NCBI RefSeq assembly: GCF_028389875.1
Contig: NC_084669.1
Span: 35,688,731 to 35,752,730, forward strand
Direction of reading: 5' to 3'
Length of the DNA: 64,000 nucleotides
DNA from: Rhea pennata
Taxonomy: Eukaryota > Chordata > Aves > Rheiformes > Rheidae
Each line of letters begins with the position of its first letter. The first letter of the stretch is position 1. Shown here piece after piece: positions 1-12,100 of the stretch. The position numbers were made by a program, and so were the translations under genes. Under the pieces are notes generated by a model. It saw only the letters and a program-made list of their open reading frames with translations. It was not told the DNA's origin and ran no database searches.

Positions 1-173
1 ATATGTTTTTAGATCCATTTTTACTCTCTCCACTTTGCAGCTCCAAGGTTAACATTAGATACCACAGGCTGAAATATTCCAAGTGGGAGGGTTTCAGATG
101 CTGGGACTCCTTTTCAATAACAGGTATCATAACAGGAGGAAGACACACACTGGCCATCTTTTGTTCTACAGCT
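1..173 (-). CDS. DNA2: DNA2 exon downstream of Fe-S cysteines (runs off left edge)
   Basis: The acceptor TTGTAG precedes A GCT GTA GAA, which completes the split Arg codon of the previous exon. The translation RAVEQKM... then [15 protein letters not shown] matches the human segment after the Fe-S cysteines. The reading frame stays open to base 1, so the exon is truncated by the window edge. Confidence 0.93.
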
Positions 174-1088
174 CTACAAGTAGACCCAAACACAAAAAGA
201 GTTAACTTGTACCTTTTTTCTTGCAAATCTACACATACATAAAGCAAATCTAAACATATATCGTAACACAGAAAAACATCAGATTAATCTGTCATCTTTG
301 AAATAAAGTGGAATTTGTATCATTCATTCATATGAACAATCTCATAGTAATAACTCAGTCATCTCCATGATTTTGAGTGATTAAAGACAAAGTTATAAAA
401 GGCCACTTGTAGTATTTCAAGGATAGCACTGAATATATTTAGATATTTGATCTCTTACTCCACTTTTTGGTAAAATGACTACCATACTGAGATTTAACTA
501 AGTCAAGGGAATTCTACAGTTAATAAACAGTCAATTCAGTTCTTCTAGGCAGTTCATCTCAAAACAAGACATCCATAGACATTATATCATGTACATAAAT
601 TACAATCTTCAAGAGGAAAGAAAAGTTAGCTCTAAGAAAGTGGAAAAAAAGCTACTCTGTTAAGAATAATCCTATTGCCATATCAGATGAATATTAGAGG
701 CAGTATTCCACACAAACTGGCCTACTTTAGACAAAAAAAAAAAAAAACACTGTGCACAGAATTACAGGGAAAGTAAAAGGGAAAGAATTGTTAACCAGCC
801 ATAACTCAGTTCTATTCCCTCAAAAAATTGCCCGTTTGGAGAGTTGCAAGGATATAACTTTATTAATGTAATTCTTAACTTTGGTACAATGGAAATTTGT
901 TAACTTTATTAACTGTTATTGTAAGACATATCTCAAATTTTGTTCTGCTGAAAATACATCTGAATAAACAATTAACTCTCCACAGAACCAGACACTTACT
1001 CACTTACACTGTAAAAATTGCATAGGAGTCTATGGAACATTATTTGAGGGTGAAAGTCATCACATAAAAATACAAAACTATGCACCAG

Positions 1089-1119
<31 letters not shown>

Positions 1120-4100
1120 AAAACAAAACACAGAATCAAAAGTTGGAATTCAAGCTTAAAGAGTCAAACTATCTTTTTAATTTTTTTTTTACCTGCTATA
1201 TAGAAAGCAATTGTGCATTTGGGAGCAGTATTTACAGGCTTCAGTATCATCAATTATAGGAGGCAAAGCAGCAAGCTGTGTTTGTTTTCTTCCCACAGCA
1301 GATTTACATGTACTGTGCATTAAGTAGAAGGCCAGCTGGTTTCTTAACTTAATTAATTCTGTGGAGAAAAGAACAAACTAAGCTGGTATTCTGGGGTTTG
1401 TTTATAATCATTTCTAACTCAGAAGCAATCAGGCATCAACTTTTTATTAGCCAGATAAGAAGTAGGTATTTATATAGGAAGAAGTCCTAAAAATGTATTA
1501 AAGTATACTTCAACTAATCTAAGTTTTTAATACAAGCTTATTGCAATGAGTAAAACTATGATAAGTGGTACATCTGTAAATACACATATGGTCAAGAGCA
1601 AAGCATACATCTATAACTCCTCCTAAAATGTTTCACTGTAATTAAGATAGTGAAGCATGGTTTCTGGGGCTAGTGAACAACTTTACCTCTTCTATCCATG
1701 CGAGTTCCAGAAACAGGATACATAGTACCAGTTTTAAGATAAAGAAGAAATCCAGCTTCAGGATCTACTCTCCGTTCTAAATTCAGTAATGTATACAGAA
1801 TAACCTGAAAATATATAATATTTGTAATACATGGTAATAAGTTGAAAGTACATTATAAGTTCCACTTCCATAATTTATCTAATTAAGCAGTCATTGCTAT
1901 CACAAGTAATCTAGAAAGCAAAAGCAGTAAACATCTAACCAAGGACTTCAATTAAAAGCTATCTTCCTTAGCAAAAGCTAATACAAACCTACCATCTTCA
2001 GGTTGGGTCAATGGTCTGGAAAAAGGCATTCTCGCTTGAAGCAATTTGACTCAGTACAATAACTGAACGTAGTAACAGGAGACGATAAAAAACAAACGTG
2101 TTTTAAAGCAGTAAATGTATATAATTCCCATATATCAGTTCATTTTCATTTTACAACTGCAGCTTTGGGCTGCTGCGATTGGCCATCCCTGATTTTAAAT
2201 TACATCATACATGCACAAGAAGTTTCACACTCATAACAAAAAAGGTCATCTAAAATAAAAGTTTATACGCAGTCACCAACATAGTTAAATCACAATATAT
2301 TATTTGTACCTGACTTCTGTGTTCTACAGAGTTAGACTCTTTGCCAGACTTGAGTTCTAACGGCATTATCCTAGACTGCACTCCAGACTGACAATGGATT
2401 TTCACACTGGCTGTAACATCAATCTTCCCTTTCAGCCCAAACCTGGGAGACCAGATAGTCTCTTCAATGTCCAGGATATCTAAAATTTCTATCTTAGAAG
2501 ATAAATCATCTACTTTTCCATCACTTGACCTAGGAAGAAAAAAAAAAAGCAAGTCAGAAATTACCCATTTCCCTTAATATTTCCCCTTAATATTGTAGTA
2601 TTACAAGTGTTGTAATCAATGACTTCTGCGTTATAGACAATCTTTAAACACTAATTTTGGAAGGAGAAACTTGCTCAAACTATCCTTCTATAAATGAAGC
2701 ACCACATCAGAAAGTTATTTTAAAATACCACACTGCAACATAGTTTTGCTATTCACTTCAATTTCAAACTAAGATAAAAAAGAATCTGAAACTATTTTTA
2801 CTAGTTTTGGGTCTTTTCCAAATAAAAACATCCTGAAACGCTTAGTTTCTTCGAAAGGTTTAGTGACACATACTGGAAGGTAGCAGACAAGTTTGATTCT
2901 GATACACTGGTTCATGAAACTCAAAACCACTCTATGACTATTACAATTGACAACAAAAAGCCATAGGCAGGAGGAGCTCTGCAACAAATGAGTGAAAAAA
3001 CTGCTCACCAAAACTTATCTCAATAAAGAATTGCATTCGATTAATAGTTTCATGTTGCAGTTTACACACATCAACAGTATCTTTTGTGTCAGTCAGCAGG
3101 TCAAACATGCTCGTTCTTCTAATTACTAACATTTCTACTCTGTATGACATTGTTTACAAACAATAAGACCAATAAGATTTGTCAGCTCTTCCTCTGTCTG
3201 ATAATAACCATTCTTAATGTCTTTCTAAGTACTTGCAATGACAATTAAACATGCAGCTCAAGGATTATTGTTTAGGCAACGAGGCCATCATTTACATCAT
3301 TGAACAGAATCACAAAAACATTTCCTTAAAAATAAGAAATGGTGCCAAACATAATACACCAAGAAGTTTTAATTAGCTTTTCCTAAGGGTAGAAAAACAA
3401 CATAGAATGATTTTAACTTTGAAATCAGGCTTCTTACAGTTTTAGTTGCATTTTATTTTGGTTAGCTGGATTGTGCATGAAGTCTTCTGCCCATTTAAGA
3501 AATGATGGCAAATATTCTTCTACTTCCTGCATTATTTCCTTTTGTTTCAGATTTAAAAGATACCTAAGAGAAACAAAATCACACCCATTAACAAGACTGG
3601 AATATTAGCTTTGTCTCTGGCATTCAAGTCCTAGCAAAATTTATGGAAATAACCATGATGGAAGAACCATCAATAAAGCACAGAAAAGACTGATTCATTA
3701 AGGTTTAACTTGACTTACCAATTGTTAAAACTGTAACTGAGCATCTATTAAGAGAGACAGCACACATTCTATTCATTTCTGATATAACCCATTTGGAGCA
3801 ATGGGCATAACAACAACCACCAAAAAAAAACCCCACATGTAAACATCAGCAAGGTAGAACTGATGAAACAAGACATAGTAAAACTGCATTTAAAACTGGC
3901 TATTCCTAGGCTTTATGCAAGATTGAGAAAATTTAAACAAAACAAAACAAAAAAAAACAAAATAAAAAACAAAGTGCACCTTCCTCTCCCCCCACCCCAC
4001 CCCCCACCCCACCCCTACCCCCCATTTGATTGTATTCAGTTTCTGTCCAAATACACTGGTCTACTAATTGTCTTTCATATACTTTTTGACAGGCTCTAAA

Positions 4101-7100
4101 CCATTTTAACTGTGAAGGAATACGATCCTCTTCAAGGCATCACTACAGTTACAGACACAGAAAAGCAGAAATGCCTTTAACAGAACCTAATCATGTAGGC
4201 AGTAGATAGTGGTTCAGTGCTAATAGTCACTGGAAATAAAGGCACTATTCTTTGGCAGCAGAGAAATGGAAGGGGGCTTTACACCAAGAAAATCCATACA
4301 AGTGCAAAAGATTCCAGGCATCTGATCTTTTTATAATTCACTTTTCAGTTCTAACATGTGCAAAGAGGAATTGCAATCAATAGTTTCAAACACAGAGGCC
4401 AGTAAGATACAAAAGCCTTTAAGTAATCTTAAAAGTTACAATTTAAAAAAAAATAGAAAAGAAAAAAAATTTACAAACTAGAGTAACATTTTGTTACAAT
4501 TTTAACTTTCAGTTCTTCAGGGGCTAAGTGCCACTAATGTTTCCCAAGTTGCAATGCTGAAGTTAAGAGGATTTTTACATTAATTGAACTTAATTTTAAT
4601 CAAGTCTGCAGTAAAAGTAAAAAGACTATTTGACTAGCATTCCTACCAGCTTTGTGCAGAAAATAAGTTAGAAGTCCCTAGATGTATGGGCCTTTAAGCA
4701 ACCCAATAATGAAAAAAATAATATAACTCAGTGCTTGGTCAGTCAGAAGTTTGTTTCATTTCCTGAGGATCATCATTATGTTTGTCACATTTAACTCAGC
4801 TTTGAGAAATGCATGGAAATCTAATGTTAAAGACACAAAACCCAACCCCTGCTTCCTGCTGAGAAGAGAAAAAAAAAAGAAAAAAAAAAAAAAACACAGC
4901 TGTAGTTCCTTGAGAAACATAATTCAAATTTATAAGAGTAGCTCAGCAAGGAAGGTCAATTAAATTACATTATGAAATAAGAGATATCAGTTTAATGAAA
5001 CAAGGTCATTTGGCAGAATACTCTCCAGACTGTAGTACTACACTTTAAGTAGAAATTTATCTGCTACTTTAAAAAAGGATACCTGCAGTGCTACTTACAT
5101 TTCTTTAAGATACTTCTGTCCAGAGACAATTTTATTTGCTAGTTCTTCTACTTTGTCTTGGGTCAAGTTATTTGTTACTGCTTGCTGAAAAATTTCATGA
5201 AGAATTGTACCAACGAGCATTTGCCGGGAGCCAGACTCAGAGCGCTAGAACAGAAGTCATACAAAATACATGAGTCACACAACATAAAATGAAACTTTAT
5301 GTTCACTCAATGCAACTTTTATAGAAAATTTTGTTTTCATTTGCTGTACATGATGAATAGCATCCACATCACTACAAAAAAAAAAAAAAAAACACACATT
5401 TCCTGCATTTTAACAAGTCACACAAAATATTTCCAACACTACTTTGCCTCAGAAATCTGTCTCACCATCACCAAATTTAGACTCTGTAGATTCATAAGAA
5501 CTTAGTAAGTTACCGCCTCAGCACAAGCCACCAGTACGTGATCAGATAACTAACAGTATGTTTTGCAAGTACTTATTGACATCTTCTATGGATCTGGCAA
5601 ATACTGGTTTCACTCCAGCATCTGGAAGGTGTTGTGATCCTGGAATCAGGATCCTCTACACTGTCTGTCACGAATGATTCTCAGCTTATTCCCATCACTT
5701 CTCTAATGAAGGCCTCCTGTCACCATCTCCTCTAACAGTCTTAACTCCCTGTACTTTAGTTTTTCATTCCGGCCATGGTCTCTCAGCCAGCTTGTTTCCT
5801 ACTCCATTCCAGTTTCCTTCCCCCATTTAGATTTATATTCCCACTGTGTCTAGAAGGGTTTTAGCTAAAACTGGTAGATGTTGCCTACCACAAGAAATCT
5901 TTCTTCTTTTCAGCTTCTAATACACGAGTTTGGATTCCAGACAGCCCACACCAGCCCTGATTACAGTACAGGTATATTTCTGCTCGATTTTCAGGTACAT
6001 TCCGCTTAATCAGCTAAAGAATGCTCCTCCTAGGTATTAGAGTAGATACTTCCCCCCCCCCCCAAAAAAAAACCAGGCTGATTTTTCAAAGGCTTTAAAC
6101 TTGGCCAAATGTGGTTATGTTTTTCATATGGCCAATAAGAAGCACATCCCTCATAAAGGATTCATATCCATGGAAGATGGGGCTAAATACAAAAATTACC
6201 AAAAAAGTTGCCAGAATTTAAGCGGGTAGATTTTATTTTTTTAAGCCCTAGTAAGGATACAAGACAGCAGAAAAATCTCAAAAAAATCACAGGTAGCTGA
6301 GACAAAGACGAACAAAGATTTCATTCTATATTATTCTGTTTTGTAAACATCATAAACAGCTAATAACTACATTTGCAATAGTGTCTCAGATGGTTTTAAT
6401 ATCAGGCAAAACCACCTATCTCAATAAGTGAAATGGAAACTAATCACATTAAAACATGTGAAGCTCTATAATTAACACTCACCCTAAATTTTTCACTCAG
6501 CACCGCTCTTCTCATACATCGAATACTACTTGATATTGTAGTGCCAGAAAGCAACAAGTCTGGGTAAAGAACCAGGTATCCAGACTGCTCATTTATTATC
6601 CAGGTACCAGAGCTACACTCCCCTTCTAAATGAAGGATATCTCCTGGAACAACTGGAACAGAATCCCTATGAAATAATACATTTGAACAACCACTTGTAA
6701 GCTAAAGACACCAAACATTCTAAGCTTATTAGCATATTTCACAGATTCAACATCCTCTGAAATAGCTTTCTTTTTCTAATATTTATAAAAAGTTCACTTA
6801 AATTCTGAAAATCAATATAGAACTTCTTACTGATAAAACATGCTTAATTTTGAGTACCAGATAATGTGTCAGAACAACTTGCACGTAGGTAAATCTGGTA
6901 GATGTCAGATTATTCCAGCCCCATCTGTTGAACATTTCAACATTTTATATCGGCATACTGCTCTTCCACATTACATGAGAACTACCTTTTTACTTAGCTA
7001 CTCTGCTTGTATAAGGCCAGAAGAATATTTTTACTAACTTGCAAGTTTCAAGGTTCAAAATAATTTATACTTCCTCGTCTAAGAGATGGAGTCTTAGACT

Positions 7101-8757
7101 TTTTTCCCGTCTTTCAGACTCCCGTATAAAATGAAAAGCAGTACCAAGTATCTAGTGCATGTTCATGCATTCCAAAAGACTGAACCAGTCATTTCTTCTG
7201 TAAAATACTATGCAACACAAACATCTACACTTGAAAGAAGTCTTTTGCAGTGGAGCTTAAGCTAAGGTGATCTTACCAGACTGTACAAAACTTCATGTTT
7301 TATAGACATGTCTAGACACGTCTTTGTACATCATTTAAAAATAACACTTTTAGTTGTTGCCAGACAACATGCAAAAAACAAAAAAAAACACTCTGCTTTG
7401 AGTTTACTGCCTTGCTGTTCATTAGTATGAATACAGGTCTGAATTTCCTAAACCTTTCAGGTACCAGTACTTACTTGATACAAATAAATATGACATCAGC
7501 TGCCCTCAGGATAAATATCTGTTATACTAACATATTGACAACACTATACCAAAGAAAGCTTGCTCAAATATAACATTTCTTATCATTTTAAACAGATAAA
7601 AGCTCATTTCAGAGGCAACATAAAGAAAACATAGTTAATAACTATGGGGTTAATAACAACCCACTACCCCTTTTCAGATATGAAAATATGACTTTTCAGT
7701 CTATGTTTCTTCATGGATTACCAGCCATTCCTTAGAATGCATAGTTCTGTATCTTCCAGCGACGGCGATGACGTAAGCGTCAGGTGTTTCTCTGAGTCCA
7801 TCCCATTTCTCTGTATTATGCTGACTTCCAACACACGGTATCTGTTGTTCAAACCATTCTTAAGTACTGCATCAGAGAAGTCAGTCACTTCCCTCTGAAA
7901 ACTGAAGTAACAATTCATTAACGCAGTCAAAGACATGACACACACAGTCCACAGACAAGAGGAGTACAAGTTTCAAATGTAAACCCAGCTTCAACTCCCA
8001 TTAATTTTCTAAGGGACACACTGAGTTTTATATGGACAGAAGAGAGGGAATTTTTCCCTGCTGTTTTTTCCTCAAATTACCTCTTCAGACATCAAGGATG
8101 AAAGACTAGCGTTTGGACAGATATAACAAAGGAAAGAGATATAAACAGCAAAGAAGTTGCTGCTTACTGCAGTTATTACTTTATTGTGGTGTCTGTATAT
8201 CCATATTTACTTAACGCTCAGCAGAATCATTTTGCAAGTGCAACGCACTTAAAAAGAAAGTTTGAACCACCCCACTACCTGGAGCACAGAGAGCCACTTT
8301 TACTCCCCTTAACCTCAGCACAAACGGAGGAAGAAGGCCGAGCTCCGAAGCTCGGCTCTCACGCGGCCAACAGCCGCGACCTCAGACGCGGCGCCGCAGC
8401 CAGACGCCCGCCTGCCTCGGGATGCGCCTGCCGGAGCGCAGGGAAGCCGGCAGGCGCAAAGAGGAAGCCAAGGGCGCTCACACAGCGGGCGGGCAGCCGG
8501 CCGGCCGGCCGCGGGGAGCAGCCTCCTCTCGCTGATTCACCGCTGCAAGTGGCCGTAAGGCCGCCCCGCAGCGGCTCCGCGGCCGCCTCCCGCCCCCCTG
8601 AGGCGCCCGACGAGGGCGGGGAAGGGCGCGCGGGGCAACGGCGCCGAGCGCGGCCGCGCGCCGCGCTTTAAACTGCAGACCCGGCGCGCCCGCAGCCGCG
8701 TGAGGCGGCCGCCTCCACCCCCTTCCTCCCGCCGCTCGGCCGATACCTCTCCGCCAT
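1..8757 (-). CDS. DNA2: DNA2 helicase/nuclease, 5' half of gene (spliced, partial)
   Basis: DNA2 is a nuclear and mitochondrial ATP-dependent 5' to 3' helicase with a RecB-like single-strand nuclease. It trims long Okazaki flaps and resects double-strand ends. The preferred join on the minus strand is 8757-8747, 8105-8081, 7894-7722, 6666-6483, 5244-5099, 3563-3438, 2529-2310, 1804-1687, 1358-1193 and 173 to the window edge, about 447 codons. In this model the nuclease residues are D259 and the E280/K282 pair (GKIDV and LELK motifs). The iron-sulfur cysteines are C120, C376, C379 and C385, matching human C136, C393, C396 and C402. The model is about 16 residues shorter than human at the N terminus. 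No frameshift or stop was seen in the secure exons, so the gene looks intact. The helicase half lies beyond the left edge. The first two short exons are inferred. Confidence 0.93.
174..1192. other. DNA2 intron with poly(A) tract
   Basis: AT-rich intronic DNA. The only notable structure is a run of 30 A at 1089-1118 followed by CAAAA repeats. I see no SINE body or conserved element. Confidence 0.7.
1193..1358 (-). CDS. DNA2: DNA2 exon with three Fe-S cluster cysteines
   Basis: The exon is 166 nt, with acceptor TCCACAG and donor AGCAG|GTAAAA. It encodes [11 protein letters not shown]... and ends [15 protein letters not shown]. The C-x2-C-x5-C spacing is that of the DNA2/AddB-type 4Fe-4S cluster that braces the nuclease domain. 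Phase is consistent on both sides. Confidence 0.95.
1687..1804 (-). CDS. DNA2: DNA2 nuclease-domain exon
   Basis: The exon is 118 nt, with acceptor TTTTCAG and donor AGAG|GTAAAG. The translation [18 protein letters not shown] continues to [12 protein letters not shown], almost identical to human VVLYTLLSQERRADPEAG and LLYLKTGQMYPV. It belongs to the C-terminal half of the RecB-like nuclease fold. Confidence 0.95.
2310..2529 (-). CDS. DNA2: DNA2 nuclease catalytic exon
   Basis: The exon is 220 nt, with acceptor TTCCTAG and donor AGTCAG|GTACAA. It holds the metal-binding core: GLKGKIDV (catalytic Asp) and [19 protein letters not shown] (Glu-x-Lys). The Asp to Glu distance is 21 residues, as in human DNA2. 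The N-terminal part of the exon is more diverged. Confidence 0.96.
3438..3563 (-). CDS. DNA2: DNA2 exon before the nuclease core
   Basis: The exon is 126 nt, with acceptor TCTCTTAG and donor AAACT|GTAAG. It encodes [20 protein letters not shown] followed by [10 protein letters not shown], matching human [20 protein letters not shown] and FCKWAGDFMH. Confidence 0.94.
3988..4023 (-). repeat. C-rich tract, G-quadruplex motif on DNA2 sense strand
   Basis: Runs of three to six C are separated by single A or TA on the plus strand. The minus (DNA2 transcript) strand therefore reads G-runs with 1-2 nt loops, which fits G-quadruplex rules with more than four runs. Confidence 0.85.
5099..5244 (-). CDS. 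DNA2: DNA2 exon ([13 protein letters not shown] segment)
   Basis: The exon is 146 nt, with acceptor TGTTCTAG and donor GAAAT|GTAAGT. It encodes [18 protein letters not shown] and ends KYLKEM, matching human TRQMLIGTVLHEVFQKAI and HLKEM. The conserved G-x-x-x-H-E is the first RecB-family nuclease motif. Confidence 0.95.
6483..6666 (-). CDS. DNA2: DNA2 exon with first Fe-S cysteine
   Basis: The exon is 184 nt, with acceptor TTTCATAG and donor TTTAGG|GTGAGT. The translation runs [19 protein letters not shown] to [17 protein letters not shown]. The Cys in SIRCMRRAV is the first cluster ligand (human C136). Phase joins a split Trp codon to the exon upstream. Confidence 0.96.
7722..7894 (-). CDS. 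DNA2: DNA2 N-terminal exon
   Basis: The translation [19 protein letters not shown] continues to [14 protein letters not shown], matching human VVASFPRTVLSTGMDNRY and SLENKELCILRNDW. The donor is GGCTG|GTAATC. The acceptor is TTTTCAG|AGGGAAG, giving 173 nt. A tandem acceptor 2 nt further in would start the exon at 7892. The choice depends on which first exon is used. Confidence 0.9.
8081..8105 (-). CDS. DNA2: Candidate DNA2 25-nt microexon
   Basis: A 25-nt segment lies between ...CGCTAG and a good donor (GAAGAG|GTAATT). Spliced to ATGGCGGAGAG from the CpG island and to the exon at 7894, it keeps one open frame and gives [18 protein letters not shown]. It is supported only by splice signals and phase. 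The residues are not clearly homologous to human. Alternatives are a start at the internal ATG (8092), or direct splicing of exon 1 to 7892. Confidence 0.42.
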
Positions 8758-9130
8758 GACCAGAGCCCGCTCCCGCACGCGGCTCTTCCCGCCGCCGCCG
8801 CCGCACCGAGCGCGGCCCGCAGCCCCGACGCCGAGGCGAGCGCACGGGCAGGTGAGGAACCCCCGCCGAGCCCCGCGCCTCACGACTAGCGCGCAGGCGC
8901 AGTAGCGCCGCGCTCCCCGGCGCCGCGGCTAAGCGCCGCTGTCCCCGCCCACCCCGCATGAAACCCCGCCCCTGCCCCGCCCACAGGCCGCCGGCGCAGC
9001 CAATGGGAGCTGCCAGCGGGGCGGTTGCCGGCTGCGGCGGGGCGGCCGCGCTTCCCGCGCGCGGGCAGAGCAGTTGGGCGCGGGCTGGCGCGCGGCTCCT
9101 CACAGCCGCCAGCCGCGGGGGGAGGGGCAG
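8335..9130 (-). promoter_or_regulatory. DNA2: CpG island promoter of DNA2 (probably bidirectional)
   Basis: A dense CpG block sits in AT-rich surroundings and covers the putative first exon. Around 8940-8985 there are several GC boxes (CCCCGCCC). A CCAAT element in AGCCAATGGGA lies near 9000. An NRF1-like GCGCAGGCGCAG is at about 8890-8901. A plus-strand donor GGGCAG|GTGAGG near 8851 could serve a divergent non-coding transcript. No TATA box is evident. Confidence 0.82.
8747..8757 (-). CDS. DNA2: Candidate DNA2 first coding exon (start codon)
   Basis: GTC ATG GCG GAG AG is followed by a donor GTATCG inside the CpG island, just where a DNA2 first exon is expected. It would contribute 11 coding nt. 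The open frame continues to a stop at 8668 without the donor, but that extension resembles no DNA2 sequence. Start assignment is inferred. Confidence 0.5.
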
Positions 9131-12100
9131 CGCTGCGAGGGAGCCTAACGCTCTCCTCGGCCAGGTCTGTACTGAGGACGCTGGTCCGATAGTGCAGCTG
9201 TCCTTTACTGCCACAGCGTTAACCGCTGGGACAGCTGTGGCACCTCTTCTGGAAGCGCTGCAGTAGCAACAAATGAAAAAAATTAAGAAAAATAGCTAGA
9301 CGTGCCCTTCCCTCTCGAGTAATTAAGGGCAAATCTCACCCTGACAGCTTAAGAGTGCTTTTCCTCTGCAGAAAACTTGCCATACATTCGGTGCCGTTAG
9401 CTGGCAGCAGACGGAGGTGTTCTGATGCGAAGCAGAAGTTTCAGGTATACGTACTTTCTTTCTTATTTTTGGCCACTACTTTGGAAAGCATTCTGGTTCT
9501 GTAAGGACTGAACTGACCTAGGGACTAAACCTATTCCCCAATAAATCCGTACCACGGTTCTGACGTTAAAATGACAAGAATGGTGTAGAGCTTGGTTGGC
9601 CTTGCATCTCTTTTATATTGCCAAAAGTATCAATCTCCAGTCCCTCCAAAAAACCACTAAGCTTTGGCCCATGGTTGGGAACCTTATCAGGAAGGCCAGA
9701 GCTTTAATTTTAAAGGGTGACAGCACACTTCAGTGCGCTCCTTTACCTTTCTTTGGGAATATCCTGAAATACATGCAGTAGACTACATTTACATGTCTTT
9801 CCATTGTGGGACCTCTAATACAAGCTTATTTGTAATTGAATGGCTAGGTATCTCCTTTTAAAGGTGCTGTCATGTAATTTAGTATCGGTTTAACACATTA
9901 CATAAATATGTGCAAAGAACTGCTTGTTTAACTGAGGAAAAGAAACAGAGCGGTGTAATTTAACATTACATCTATCACAAGTGTATCTGCGGGCTGGCGC
10001 TGCGAAGGACTGTCCTACAGCACATACCCACCGTTTCATTTTTGTCGTATCTAGCAGGTGTGCAGTCACATAGTGAGTTGGTTCAGTGAGCTCCTGCCAT
10101 TAAAACCTATTCCTTTCTTTTGGTGTGTTAGTCTTTAATCAGATCAGTGGAAGTGCCATTACACCTAATTCATTACACTGGGCAAGGCAAGTATCAAACA
10201 GCATCTAAGGATGCAGTTTTACAGCAGAATAAACCAGCATTAAACTAGCTGCAAAACTGTCAGCTTCCTGAACTGCCTTACTGTGCAATTGTGCTAGCTC
10301 TATGGTAAGAGAATAGGTCAGATCCTGCAGATGGGAGCGGAAAGGATAGCAAGATTACAGCACACCCAACTCAGATCAGCTTCAAGTATCACAGTATCCA
10401 CTCCAAGCACACTCAAGAGGCAGCTCTCTGTCACCGCCATCACTGAGGCAGAGACCTCTGAGCTGAAGAGACTTGCACAGAATAAATACATAGTTAATGA
10501 TCAAGCACAGAGATATCTGGTTTTATCTCCATTTGAACTGAAATAATGTAATTGCTTTGAGTCACAAGCATATTACAAGGCTAATTACAGGTGCTAACTC
10601 GTTCCAAATAAACAGAATGACTGAAAACTAAAAAAATCCAGTTTTTAAACAGCTGAGCTACAGAATTCCTGTTTCAGGAAACAAAGAAATAAAGCATAAA
10701 GAATGTATTTCAGAGATTAAATGGTACTTAACACACAGTTTGTCCCTCTAGGAAATAAAATTATTTTGGAGAATCTATTCTGTGACTCAAAAGACCAAGA
10801 TCTATTTTCTTGTATCTTGCATAATTCTCATTTTTCAGGGTTGAGGAGGAAGTTAAAAAGTATTGATAGAACTTGTCTATCTTAAGACTTCAGTTCATTT
10901 AAAGAGCAAAATATCTGGAAGGTATTAATAATGAAATAAATGCAAAGAGATTGGAATTTTATCAGTACAAAAAGAAGGCTCTAATTCATTCAGCTGTTCT
11001 GTGTAATGATTGCAAAACCACAATGCTGCTCATGGACAAATACCTTAGCACACACAACATTTTCTGCTATGAAGAAGTAGAGATGAAATACAGTGATTGT
11101 TTTAAAGACACAATGTTTAATCACTGGAAACAGAACCCATATAAATTGAGATTTTCAAGACATACCATAGATTAACCTGTACGGGATCATGTGTCAGCTG
11201 AAAGAATCCTGTAAAGCTGAGGCTCTCTCTTTATGTAAAAAAGCATTGGAAATAGCTGGTACAACACAGTTAAAAATATTATTGAAGGTTACATTAATTC
11301 TCAAATATATATCTATATACACACACATATTTTTCCACTGGGTAGAACTAGCAATTATGAGATTATGATATGGATTTTTAAGAAACAAAAGCAACAACTT
11401 CTGGATATTCTGACCTCTTCATTCAGTAGAACTGTCATTTAGGGTTGTGATCTATTATTTTGCTGTCAAGCAAACAATAAAAAAGAAAACTGTAAAACCT
11501 TGGAATTATCCTGGAAGTTTACTAAAAGATACTAACTTTATCCACAAGGAAAAAAAAAATCTTCAAAATCATTTTGAACTAACTAAAGCAATAAAGAACC
11601 TACCTAACCACCAGTTTGTAATAGCTTTTAAAGTTTCTAGAAAGGAGCTGTAAAAACATGTAAGTTATTGCTAACTAATAATACCATAAAACATTTGTCA
11701 GTGTAGTTTGAAAATACATCTGTAATTCAAAGATCTCTGGTTCCCTTAAAATTAAGTTATTGATCAACCATAACTTTTTAAAGTTGTAAGAGGGTAGTTA
11801 ACAAGGTAACTTCACTTCCCAAAGAACAAACAACTTAAATTTAAGATTAATTTGTATCAAACAGCTTGACAAATGAAAAATGTGCATGTCTAACAGCAAT
11901 TAAAAACTCTGCAATTTTGTTTCAAATGCTAATCATACATATACAGAAAACCATGGGCTAGAATAGATGCAACTATGTGTGTATGGGTATATATAGGTAT
12001 GTATTTTAAACATGAAACATGCACCTGAAGTCAAGCTACTCTTGAAAGTCTTAAAAGTCTACTCTTGAAAATATAGCCTCTGCTGATGTATATAAAAGCA

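Larger units (their letters stand above)
1359..8080. other. DNA2 introns between the listed exons
   Basis: The stretches 1359-1686, 1805-2309, 2530-3437, 3564-5098, 5245-6482, 6667-7721 and 7895-8080 are AT-rich introns. The intron 3564-5098 carries a C-rich tract and an A-rich tract near 4869. The segment 5580-5960 has more even base composition and may be an eroded repeat I cannot name. Nothing else stands out. Confidence 0.7.

Noticed and set aside
8537-9214. Long minus-strand open frame (225 codons) over the DNA2 island
   Set aside because: Arg/Ala/Gly/Pro-rich low-complexity product of CpG-dense DNA. Open frames occur in several frames at once and none resembles DNA2.
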